Assembly (NCBI GenBank): GCA_024278455.1
Contig: JAJRTE010000147.1
Coordinates: 1 to 64,000 of the forward strand
From: Myxococcota bacterium
GTDB lineage: Bacteria; Myxococcota_A; UBA796; JAJRTE01
Length of the DNA: 64,000 bases
Direction of reading: 5' to 3'
The position numbers and the translations under genes are program-made. The notes under the pieces were generated by a model. The model did not search any database and was not told the DNA's origin. It saw only the letters and a program-made list of their open reading frames with translations. Shown here one piece after another: positions 1 through 7,856 of the stretch (position 1 is the stretch's first letter; each line of letters begins with the position of its first letter).

Positions 1-269
1 CTATCTCTCAGCCGGCGAAGCACCTCGAGAACCTCCTCACGGCCGGTTCCCAGCAGTGCCTTGAGTTCGCGGACGCTGACCGGGCGTTCGGCGGCGAAGA
101 TCAGGGCTTCGACGAGGCCGATTTTCTTTTTCTCGCTGAGCGCATCCCAGGGCGCTGTCTGCCCGCCCGGGTTCGCCGCGGACGAGACGGTCGTGACCGG
201 GGGTACGCCCGCACCACGTCCGGTGCGCTCTCCGGGAAGCCCATCGGCCTTGTCGGGATATCCTTCCAT
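1..269 (-). CDS. scpB: Segregation and condensation protein B, N-terminal part (runs off left edge)
   Basis: Reading leftwards from an ATG at 269 there is an open frame that reaches the window edge without a stop (89 codons visible). After a Pro/Gly-rich, probably disordered leader of about 45 residues comes EKKKIGLVEALIFAAERPVS, followed by RELKALLGTGREEVLEVLRR. This is the characteristic start of the first winged-helix of ScpB. ScpB works with ScpA and SMC in chromosome condensation and segregation in the cytoplasm. The long N-terminal leader is unusual for ScpB, and the true start could be an internal codon; no good ribosome-binding site is visible before 269. The C-terminal half lies outside the window, so completeness cannot be judged. 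Confidence 0.75.
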   Translation of the reverse strand, partial: MEGYPDKADGLPGERTGRGAGVPPVTTVSSAANPGGQTAPWDALSEKKKIGLVEALIFAAERPVSVRELKALLGTGREEVLEVLRRLRD

Positions 270-899
270 CGACACGTCGCAGTGCGGCCCAGGAAACCAG
301 GAGTCCGGAGTGGCAGTACCGGGCCGGGGTCCTGGACCAAGAGACGGCAATCATGGATCGCTGTCGCGCGCAAAAAAAAGAAGACGGCTCGTCACGCAGG
401 CCAACTGTAGTTCAGGCAGAAGATTTGTCAAGCGACAGGTGGACGAGAAGGGGGAAAAAGAGGAGGACAGGGGTCCATCGCAGGGGATTCGAGCAATTCC
501 TGGTGGAAGGGCGAAGTGAGCCCCTGTCCTCTGTGTCGAAGCGCAACATCAGCCACGTCGTGACTGGGGGCCATGCCTGCCGCACCGACTTTCGGTTCTC
601 CCGGGGGGTCCTGCTGGCTCGCGCGATCTGCCCGGTGTCTGTGCGAGGGACCCATTGTTCTGCATTCCGGGGAACGAAACGTCAGGTAATGCCTTCGACG
701 TTACCTGGTTGTCGAAGGGGCAACTTTCGTGCCCGCCGCCGTCGCCTTGCCGCACGAGCGGTGGTTTTTGCAAAACGTCCGATGTGACGGGGAGATAGAC
801 GACGCTGGCCTGGCGCCTTCCCGTGGTGGGGTACGGCGATCCGTCCGGATTGTTCGTACACGTCCGGCAGTTCCGGACAGATTCCGGGACGAGCGGACA
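270..899. other. Intergenic region without a convincing gene
   Basis: Several open frames cross this 630-base stretch on both strands, but they are Arg/Pro-rich, overlap one another and show no recognisable family. I see no tRNA or clear terminator. It holds an A-rich run near 371-380 and an 11-base inverted repeat at 463-531, listed separately. Confidence 0.5.
463..531. repeat. 11-bp inverted repeat with 47-base loop
   Basis: GAGGACAGGGG at 463-473 is exactly complemented by CCCCTGTCCTC at 521-531. There is no adjacent T-tract, so it is not an obvious intrinsic terminator. It may fold in RNA or be an operator-like element between scpB and the response regulator. Confidence 0.5.
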
Positions 900-2306
900 T
901 CAGTGGAGTGCAAGCTCATGCTCCTTCAGAAGTTCGTAGAGGCGCGATCTCGACAGGCCCGATATCTGACAGGCCAGCTTGATACTTGTTCCGGACAGTG
1001 CTAGCAAATCCCGCAGGTAGGCCTTTTCCGCTTCTCGCGCGGCTGTGCGCCTGAATTCCCGGAATGGCGGCAGGGACCCGGGCGGCGTGGCGGATAGAGC
1101 GTCTGGGGGATGTTCCTCGGTTGACCCGGACACGGCATTGCGTGCCACGTGGGCTCTCAGGTTGACCGGGAGATGACGGGCGAACAGGGTGTGTTCGTTG
1201 GCGGCCGTGGCCAGGGTAGTCTCGAGTGTATTCACGAGTTCCCTGACGTTTCCGGGCCAGTCGTATTCCATCAACGCTTCGAAGAAATCGGGGGAGAAGC
1301 CCTTGGTCGCCGACTTGTTGCGGGTACAGATCCTGTGATTGTGGTGCAGCACGATGGCTCGAATGTCCTCGCGCCGCTCCCGTAGCGGGGGCACGCGAAT
1401 GGCCATGGAGCGAATACGATACAGCAGGTCCTCACGGAACTGCCCGGCAGCCACCAGGGTGTCGAGGTCTCTGTTCGTGGCCGCGATCAAGCGGAAGTCG
1501 CTGCAGACTTCCACGTCGCTGCCGACGGGACGAAACCGGTGTTCCTGGAGCACGCGCAGGAAGACCTTCTGGACGCCCAGGGGGAGTTCCCCCACTTCGT
1601 CGAGGAACAGCGTGCCGAGGTGGGCCTGCTTGACCAGCCCCGGCGCGGCCCGGTCCGCCCCGGTGTAGGCGCCCTTGGCGCGGCCGAACAGGATGGTCTC
1701 CGCAAGTGTGTCGGGCAAGGCGGCGCAGTCGACGACAACGAACGGTCCGGTGGCTCGGCGGCTGTTGTCATGGATGGCGCGGGAGACGAGTTCCTTGCCT
1801 GTTCCGGTTTCGCCGGTCACGAGGACGTTGATGTCGTTCACCGCGGCCTGTGCCACGAGATCGAAACAGGCCTTCATCTCGGGGCTCTTGCCCACGATGT
1901 CGGGGTGCTCGAGCGCCACGATTGGAGGGCTCTGGGCCCGTTCACGCCGGTACTCGAACACGCGAGTCAGTTGCAGCGCTGTGTCTTTCAATGATACGGG
2001 TTTTTCAAGGTACGCCCAGGCGCCGCTCTTGATGGCCAGTTCCGCCCCGTCCGGGTCCCCTTGTCCGGTGATGATGATCACCTCCGGCGCACCGTTGGCA
2101 GCCCGGACAGCGGGTATCGCGGTCAACCCGTTGCCGTCAGGGAGTTGGACGTCCAGGAGGACGACATCGAATGCCCCGTTTCGGAGACGCGCCAGTCCCT
2201 CCTTCAGTGACAGGGCGCACACCGGCTCGTGGTGCATGATTTGCAGATGCCGGCTCATCATTTGACACAACATCTCGTCGTCGTCGATCACCAGTACACG
2301 ACCCAT
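900..2306 (-). CDS. Sigma-54-dependent response regulator (NtrC family)
   Basis: A full-length three-domain NtrC-type transcription activator of 468 residues. The receiver domain (about residues 4-118) opens with RVLVIDDDEML and has the phospho-acceptor Asp in VVLLDVQLPDG and the conserved Lys in YLEKPVS. The AAA+ domain (about 137-365) has Walker A GETGTGKE, Walker B in LFLDEVGELP, a sigma-54 contact loop reading GAYTGA (Phe to Tyr variant of GAFTGA) and an R-finger region. A Fis-type helix-turn-helix ends the protein (IKLACQISGLSRSRLYELL). It should activate sigma-54 promoters after phosphorylation. No cognate histidine kinase is encoded nearby, so it is an orphan in this window. I chose the ATG at 2306 because GAGGG sits eight bases upstream; an ATG at 2312 and a GTG at 2315 are alternatives. 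Confidence 0.93.
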   Translation of the reverse strand: MGRVLVIDDDEMLCQMMSRHLQIMHHEPVCALSLKEGLARLRNGAFDVVLLDVQLPDGNGLTAIPAVRAANGAPEVIIITGQGDPDGAELAIKSGAWAYLEKPVSLKDTALQLTRVFEYRRERAQSPPIVALEHPDIVGKSPEMKACFDLVAQAAVNDINVLVTGETGTGKELVSRAIHDNSRRATGPFVVVDCAALPDTLAETILFGRAKGAYTGADRAAPGLVKQAHLGTLFLDEVGELPLGVQKVFLRVLQEHRFRPVGSDVEVCSDFRLIAATNRDLDTLVAAGQFREDLLYRIRSMAIRVPPLRERREDIRAIVLHHNHRICTRNKSATKGFSPDFFEALMEYDWPGNVRELVNTLETTLATAANEHTLFARHLPVNLRAHVARNAVSGSTEEHPPDALSATPPGSLPPFREFRRTAAREAEKAYLRDLLALSGTSIKLACQISGLSRSRLYELLKEHELALH

Positions 2307-2390
2307 CCCCATCACCCTCGCACCTGTGGCTCGCCATGAACGACCGACTCGAGTCGCTCGCGCCCGTTTTTCGCCATTGCTTCAGCGAGG

Positions 2391-2419
2391 ATGATACCGT
2401 GCACCTTCCGTGGACGCAA
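2391..2419 (-). promoter_or_regulatory. Predicted sigma-70 promoter for the response regulator
   Basis: On the minus strand, TTGCGT (2419-2414) is followed after 17 bases by TATCAT (2396-2391). Transcription would start near 2384, about 75 bases before the response-regulator start. This is prediction from consensus only. Confidence 0.4.
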
Positions 2420-2452
2420 GCCCCCAACTCGAGCCCGGCAGGCGACGCCCGG

Positions 2453-2482
2453 TTGACACTTCTGATGCTGACGCTGTACCAT
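2453..2482 (+). promoter_or_regulatory. Predicted sigma-70 promoter for the Kelch-like lipoprotein
   Basis: A perfect TTGACA (2453-2458) is followed after 18 bases by TACCAT (2477-2482). It faces away from the response-regulator promoter and would give a leader of about 70 bases before the ATG at 2559. Confidence 0.4.
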
Positions 2483-2558
2483 GCCGCCCGAGAGTTCGGC
2501 TCGAACGCGGCGTGACCCGTCCTCCCGGTATGCTCATCTCTGCAGCGGAGTATCGTGC

Positions 2559-4238
2559 ATGCGGCCACTCGACACAGCCTCCCGTATCCCGGCGTTTCTG
2601 CTCCTGGCGTTGCTTGCGGGCTGCCTGGCCGAGGAGGAGAAGCCGGTCCTGGACGTATCGTTCGCCCTGCCCGAGGACACCGGCTTTTTGAACGACATCG
2701 CTGCCTATACCGCGCGCGTGTCCTACACCGGCGGGGAGAAGAACGGGATGCTTCTCGAGGCCACTTTCGAGGCTCCCGGTGCGGAAGCCGCCTTGTTCGA
2801 GGGATTGCCGCCGACGGCGGAGGGTGAGACGGTCCGGTTGCACGTGGAGGGAACGGGCGGCGACGGATCGTCATCGACTGGAACCCTGATCGCTCGAGCC
2901 GATTCGGGCCCGCTGACACTGCCGGAGGATGGTGCGACCGATGTCGTGCTGCTTCTTGGCCGGATAGGGGCCATGAACCGGCTTGCGGCACGGCTGCCGT
3001 TCCCGTTTGCCGGACATACCGCCACCCTTTTTCCGGGCGGTCCGACGCTGCTGGCAGCCGGTGTGGACGCTTCCGGGGCAGCGTCGGGTGCGACGGTGCT
3101 GTTCGACGACGGCTGGGTGGGGCAGGAATTCGGTTTTTCGCAGGCCGGGCCCGATTTGAACACGGCGCGCATGCACCACGCGGCGGCCTGCGTGTCGGTC
3201 GAAGATGACTCCGGCAACACCCTGGAGCGCGCGGCGATCCTGGGCGGGGACACGTTCAACCGCACGTTTCTCACGACCTCGAGCGGCCTGGCGGTGCCCG
3301 GAGTGGATCTCGAGTCCACACCACCCCTCGAGTCCGTCGAATGGTTCGGGAGCGGTGGGGATCGCTTTGCGGATGGACCGTTTCTCGAGGTGCCTCGATC
3401 CTATCCGGCGGCAACACAGACATCCCCGGCGGCCATCCTCCTGTGCGGCGGTGTCGGTGCCAGCAATTCCGCCTCGCCCGGTGTCGCCATCTCGGACACC
3501 TGCGAACTCTGGAACGCCGACGGCACCCCCGGCGAAGTGTTCGACCTCCTCTATCCTCGAATCTTCCATCAGGCGACGCTGCTCGAGAACGGAAAGGTCT
3601 TGTTGACCGGGGGCATCTCAGGGTCAACAGTGTCTACCGAGAGCCTCGTGGCCGAGGCCGAGGTCGTTGACATGGAGGCAGCATCAGCGTCCCACGCCGG
3701 GTTCCTGCTGTTCCCTCGAGCTGGCCACCAGGCAATGGTCATCCCCGGTACCGGAGGCGACGTTCTCGTCACTGGCGGCTACACGAGAGAACCCACGTCT
3801 TCCGGTGCGGCGTTCGAACTTGTCATGGCAGAGTACGCCGAGGTCTACCTGGTGGCCAGGGCCACCAGTCGCCCGTTCGTCCGGGGTCCGGCCATGCAGT
3901 GCCCCCGCGCCTTCCATCTCGCCGTTCCGCTGGCACATGGTCTCGTGCTCATCGCCGGTGGCGTGGGGGAGGATGCCCGTTCCACTCCCCCGCCGGAGAT
4001 CTACGACCACTTCGCCAACGATGGCGCCGGAGCCTTTCGCTTCCTGGACGCATCGCAAGCCACCTGCACCCCCGATGATCCGAACGGCTCCGGCCAGGGG
4101 GATGTCGCACGGGACCCGACGCTGGGCCCGGCGGTGTCGGCGTTGAACAACGGGGACATCCTTGTCAGTGGAGGATCCTGGAGCCCGGATACGGAAGACT
4201 TTCTCGATGGCGATGGGCTCGATGTCTTCCTCCCGTAG
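2559..4238 (+). CDS. Kelch-like beta-propeller lipoprotein
   Basis: A 559-residue exported lipoprotein. The signal peptide ends in the lipobox LLALLAGC, so Cys should be lipidated near residue 21. After a short beta-domain come repeated blocks of the type GGxxxx...A...L.NG.VL.TGG, for example ENGKVLLTGG, GGDVLVTGGY, GLVLIAGGVG and NGDILVSGG, each preceded by a basic-aromatic patch such as PRAGHQAM, PRAFHLAV or PRIFHQAT. That spacing fits galactose-oxidase/Kelch-type blades in a single propeller. The start is the ATG with CGGAG ten bases upstream. Ligand or enzymatic activity cannot be told from sequence. The gene converges with the cysteine-rich lipoproteins and diverges from the response regulator. 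Confidence 0.75.
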   Translation: MRPLDTASRIPAFLLLALLAGCLAEEEKPVLDVSFALPEDTGFLNDIAAYTARVSYTGGEKNGMLLEATFEAPGAEAALFEGLPPTAEGETVRLHVEGTGGDGSSSTGTLIARADSGPLTLPEDGATDVVLLLGRIGAMNRLAARLPFPFAGHTATLFPGGPTLLAAGVDASGAASGATVLFDDGWVGQEFGFSQAGPDLNTARMHHAAACVSVEDDSGNTLERAAILGGDTFNRTFLTTSSGLAVPGVDLESTPPLESVEWFGSGGDRFADGPFLEVPRSYPAATQTSPAAILLCGGVGASNSASPGVAISDTCELWNADGTPGEVFDLLYPRIFHQATLLENGKVLLTGGISGSTVSTESLVAEAEVVDMEAASASHAGFLLFPRAGHQAMVIPGTGGDVLVTGGYTREPTSSGAAFELVMAEYAEVYLVARATSRPFVRGPAMQCPRAFHLAVPLAHGLVLIAGGVGEDARSTPPPEIYDHFANDGAGAFRFLDASQATCTPDDPNGSGQGDVARDPTLGPAVSALNNGDILVSGGSWSPDTEDFLDGDGLDVFLP

Positions 4239-4301
4239 GCGGGCCGGAGGAGTGGGTTGTGGAGGTTCGCGGTTGGCCCTGCGGACGCCGGGGCGCGCAG
4301 G

Positions 4302-4586
4302 CTACTCCCCGTATTCGCGCAAGACATCACAGGCGTCGTCAGTGCTGCTCTTCAGCCGGAGATTGGACCAGACCACGTCGTCAGTCTGGGCGGCGCATTG
4401 ATCGTTTTGAGCATCCGTGGCATCCCGGTAGGCATCGCGGCATTGCGAGAGTTCCGCGTCGTCATAAGGCACGCCGCAGGCTTCGAAAAGGCCTGCCATG
4501 CGATCGCAGAGCTGCTGGCATTCGTTTCGACAGGCCGGGCCGGCCACGATGAGGCTAGCCGCCAGCAGCGCAGGTACCCCCCGCAC
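4302..4586 (-). CDS. Small cysteine-rich lipoprotein, downstream copy
   Basis: Hypothetical lipoprotein of about 94 residues. A short hydrophobic signal leads to AGPAC, followed by a Cys-rich region with CQQLCDRM and four further cysteines. The same CxxLCD pattern follows the lipobox of the gene immediately upstream, so the two look like tandem paralogues. The start is uncertain. I favour a GTG at 4586 just before the signal peptide, which overlaps the upstream stop codon by about 30 bases; the open frame continues to 4721. Function unknown. The cysteines suggest disulphides in the periplasm or on the outer membrane. Confidence 0.55.
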   Translation of the reverse strand: MRGVPALLAASLIVAGPACRNECQQLCDRMAGLFEACGVPYDDAELSQCRDAYRDATDAQNDQCAAQTDDVVWSNLRLKSSTDDACDVLREYGE

Positions 4587-5118
4587 CCACCAGTTCGGCG
4601 TGACAGTCGGCGCGGAGCGACAGGCACCATGGCGCATCGCCCTCGGCCACCAGTTCCCGGTACTTCCTGCACAGGTCTCGCTTCTGTTCGTAATCCCTCT
4701 CACGGGTATCCACCACCGCATCGAAATCCTCGAGAAGAGCCTCGAAGCAGACCGCCTTGCAGCACGCTTCCTGCTCCTCGCACGATGGATTCAAGAAATC
4801 TTGCTCGCACCGCCGAATGTCGTAGTCTGCCTGTTGGCGCAGTTGCTGGGGATCGTTGGCTCCGGCCTCGCACCGGAGGGGATGGTACTGGTCGTGGTTG
4901 GCAAACAGCGCGCACCTGAGTTCCATCTGGTAGAAAGCGTCGCACAGGCGCTGGCACCGATTCGAGGTGCATGCCCCCAGGAGCGCCGTGACACCGACGG
5001 CGAAGAAAACCCACCGTCCCCTCGAACGCTGGCTTCCCGCGCCGAAACCTGGGGCCGGAACCGGGCTGCCGTGCGTCTCGCTCCGGCATCGACGCAGCCA
5101 GGCGGCCGGCACAACCAT
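4555..5118 (-). CDS. Cysteine-rich lipoprotein, upstream copy
   Basis: Hypothetical protein of about 187 residues with a long basic leader, a hydrophobic stretch ending in the lipobox TALLGAC, then CQRLCDAF and a helical, charged, cysteine-rich domain with about a dozen cysteines (for example CEEQEACCKAVC). I chose the ATG at 5118 because CGGAG lies ten bases upstream; the frame is open to 5229. It overlaps the downstream paralogue, which suggests translational coupling. No known domain is recognised. Confidence 0.55.
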   Translation of the reverse strand: MVVPAAWLRRCRSETHGSPVPAPGFGAGSQRSRGRWVFFAVGVTALLGACTSNRCQRLCDAFYQMELRCALFANHDQYHPLRCEAGANDPQQLRQQADYDIRRCEQDFLNPSCEEQEACCKAVCFEALLEDFDAVVDTRERDYEQKRDLCRKYRELVAEGDAPWCLSLRADCHAELVGAGGTCAAGG

Positions 5119-5604
5119 ACTTGCTTCACTCCGAATCGCAGGCAGGTCTTTCTCGCCCATGGAAGATACACGCACGGGCACCAACCTGCGATGCTTTCTC
5201 AAATGAGCTTGAACGTTTGGAGCCACCACCGTCGGGCGTCATGGCCCCTGCCAGACGCCAACGACGCCCGGGTATGGGCTTCCCAATCAATATAGCCGCC
5301 ACGAGACATCCCGTCTCGAGAAAACGCCACCAGTGTTTGTGTGCCGCGACCAGCGCCCCGTGACCAGATCTGGGGGGGGGGGAACCGCTGCAGGCAGGCT
5401 GCGCCCCGCCTTCCAAGGGATGTTTCGCCTTGGAATCCAAGGAAGTACCGTCTCGACGGCCTCGGTTCGTCACCACATCACTCAATTTCCGGACAACGCG
5501 GATCGCCCCTGCCTTCATACCACTCGACGCATCGGAACCTCCCTGCTATACTTGAATTTTCGGCCGGGGGCCATCGCGTGTCGCCCGCCGTGAGGTTCGG
5601 TTCC
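5119..5604. other. Intergenic region with an 11-G homopolymer
   Basis: No gene is supported here. A run of 11 G residues at 5372-5382 lies about 220 bases before the radical SAM gene. A predicted promoter is listed at 5524-5552. Confidence 0.5.
5524..5552 (+). promoter_or_regulatory. Predicted sigma-70 promoter for the radical SAM gene
   Basis: TCGACG (5524-5529), a 17-base spacer and TATACT (5547-5552) precede the ATG at 5605 by about 50 bases. Confidence 0.4.
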
Positions 5605-6728
5605 ATGGCGAGAATCTACCGCTGCGGCGTCCTTCAGATCGAACCGACGGATGTTTGCAACCTACACTGCCGCATGTGCACCCCCCAGGTGGAGCGCAAG
5701 GAGTCCGTGCACGGATCACACCCGCAGGGATTCATGCCCATCCGCCTGCTACGTAGGATCGCCGACGACATCGCGGGTTCTCCTGTCCGGTTCGATCACG
5801 TGATCTTCCAATGGCTCGGTGAGCCGACTCTTCACCCCAATCTGATGGAGATGGTGGCCATCTGTCACGATCGCTTTCGGAAGCAATGTGGCTATTTTCG
5901 CATCGATACCAACGGCACAGCGCTGACACCACGCCGCGTCGATGCCCTGATCGACATCTATCTTCGCGACCGTGACTTTCCGATTCTCGTGGTCTTCTCC
6001 CTGGACGCCGTGACCGAAGCCACCTACGCGCGTGTGAAGGGTGCGCCGCCAGGCACGTTCCGCCGCGTTCTCGACCATATCGAGTACCTGTTGGAGCGTC
6101 GAGCGGATCTTGCCGATGGTCCGATGAACTTGAATCTGGAGTTCCAGTTCGTGCTGCAAGGCGGGAATGCGCACGAGACCAGGGCGTTCATGGAACACTG
6201 GGACAGGCGCCTTGCCGGCGGGCGGCGAGGTATCGGATACAACGAGGTCATGATCAAGCGGCTCAGCGTGGCGGCCGGGGGCGAGGGGCAGCGGCTGGCC
6301 GACGAACTCTACGACCACACGCTTCGGGCGTTCGACATTCGTCCGTACGACAAGGCCCACATCCACGTAGCCACCTGGAAGGACAGGACATGGGAACGGG
6401 ACGCCGACCCTGCCCGGGACTCTGGAAAACGCCGGTCATCCGTTGGGACGGCGAGTTGATGGTGTGCTGTGCCGATGTGCACGGCGAAATCGAAGTGGGC
6501 AACCTGGCCGAATCGAGCTTTCTCGAGCTGTGGGAGGGGCCCGCGATGACCCGGTATCGCCTCTGGCACATCCTCGGGCAATTCGAGAAGATGCCCGCAT
6601 GCGCCCGGTGCGGGGGCATCAACTTCTACCGGATGACCGACGAGGAGATCCGGAGCTACCTGGAGCGTATCGGCCGCCCCGAGTTGTTCGCCAGGTACCT
6701 CGAGCGGATGGCCGGTGAGGTGGAATAG
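5605..6728 (+). pseudogene. Radical SAM/SPASM protein split by a frameshift
   Basis: The first frame (ATG 5605, stop 6459) encodes a radical SAM core with the cluster motif CNLHCRMC near residue 16, a GEP-type SAM motif (WLGEPTLHPN) and the TIM-barrel strands. The last about 20 residues before the stop lose similarity. The missing SPASM-like tail, with PCPGLWKTP, WDGELMVCCAD and CARCGG, is in the -1 frame (6390-6728). The join must lie between about 6375 and 6405. The tail matches that of the radical SAM fusion at 13639-15969, which supports one original gene of about 373 codons. Alternatively the tail is made as a separate chain: an ATG at 6390 has AAGGA just upstream. An assembly or sequencing indel is also possible. 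Substrate unknown. Confidence 0.7.
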
Positions 6729-6736
6729 GCCGGGCC

Positions 6737-7777
6737 ATGGTGACTTCGAACACCGCATCGGATCGTCAACTGCCCATCTGGATCGGGCTCTCCACGCTCT
6801 TCCACCTCGCCCTGGGTATCGCTGTCTGGCACGGTGGCCATTGGGTATCATCCCCGCCGGAGCAGCTCGAGGTGGAATGGGTGTTCCTGTCGTCTCCGCC
6901 CGAACAAAACACGAGCCGGGCCGGCGACGAAACGACCCCGGGGCCCGAACCTGCGGCACGACGTGTGGCTGCCCTGCCGTCACGTCGCGGCTCGAGGCGG
7001 GTTGTGCCCCGAATTCTCCCGGTGGCCACGCCTGCGCCTGCTGCCAACCGTTCGTCGCCGGCCATTCCGGCCACGCCTGCGACCGAACGCAAGGCATCCG
7101 TGCCCGACATCTTCCCGGATCGCTGGGAGGTCGCACCGGGAGAGGCGACGGGCGCCACGATCGGCGGCCCTGCTACGGGCGACGGAGCGGGGCCGGGTTC
7201 GCCGGGCGAAAGCGAAGGTTGGGGCGACGGCACGGGGCGCGGGACAGGACTCGTCCCGATACCCGTCGTGGAAAGGCGCATCGAGGACGACGGCAAACGC
7301 ATCGTCGCGCAGGACCGGGTCGCTCGAGGACTGGTCTCCCCCGAAGTGAACAGCGTATCGACACGAATGGAGGCTGCGTGGAAGGTGACGCGCCAGGATG
7401 TGCGCCGGTGGCCGGTGAGGCCGGAGACGCGGGTGGAGTACTTCACGCCGGAAGGCACGGATGACCAGGTCACGGGGGCGTCCTGCACCTATCAACGATA
7501 CTCGCTCGCCCAGGTCCGGGTTGTCGTCGACCAGGACGGGGCGTTGATTTCGGCGACCATCGTTCGTTCCTCGGGGAGCAGGCGATGGAACCGGGAGGCG
7601 CTGGACCTGGTCAGGCAGGCGGCGCCCTTCCCGCCGCCGCCAGCCCACGAGCGGGACGCATCCGGCAGAGTCTCGAGCGTGTGGGACATCGGCGTGCGGG
7701 ACTACAGCCGTTCTTCGTGTTTCTTCTTTCACAAGAATAGACTAGTCAAGGATATCGTCCTTGTGGGTGTCTATTGA
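6737..7777 (+). CDS. TonB-family energy transducer-like protein
   Basis: A 346-residue inner-membrane protein. One N-terminal transmembrane segment (about residues 14-34, WIGLSTLFHLALGIAVW) is followed by a long Pro/Gly/Ala-rich periplasmic linker and a C-terminal TonB fold, seen in AQVRVVVDQDGALISATIV and REALDLVRQAAPFPPPP. Such proteins couple the proton-motive force to outer-membrane transport. The gene starts eight bases after the SPASM frame ends, so it may be co-transcribed. No exbB or exbD is nearby. The last about 20 residues (from CFFFHKNR) extend beyond the usual end of the domain. Confidence 0.75.
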   Translation: MVTSNTASDRQLPIWIGLSTLFHLALGIAVWHGGHWVSSPPEQLEVEWVFLSSPPEQNTSRAGDETTPGPEPAARRVAALPSRRGSRRVVPRILPVATPAPAANRSSPAIPATPATERKASVPDIFPDRWEVAPGEATGATIGGPATGDGAGPGSPGESEGWGDGTGRGTGLVPIPVVERRIEDDGKRIVAQDRVARGLVSPEVNSVSTRMEAAWKVTRQDVRRWPVRPETRVEYFTPEGTDDQVTGASCTYQRYSLAQVRVVVDQDGALISATIVRSSGSRRWNREALDLVRQAAPFPPPPAHERDASGRVSSVWDIGVRDYSRSSCFFFHKNRLVKDIVLVGVY

Positions 7778-7856
7778 TCGGGGCGACTCCGGCCGGGGAT
7801 TCGCGTTCGTGGCGAAGCCGGTCCGGGGGGGCATCCGGCACGGGCTGGCGAGGGCA

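Noticed and set aside
353-787. Long plus-strand open frame in the scpB-response regulator gap
   Set aside because: Arg/Ser-rich, overlaps several other frames, no start signal and no family resemblance.
6420-6430. A-run (GGAAAAC) as a programmed frameshift site in the radical SAM gene
   Set aside because: It lies downstream of the conserved tail block that must already be in the new frame, and the codon phasing does not fit a slippery heptamer.
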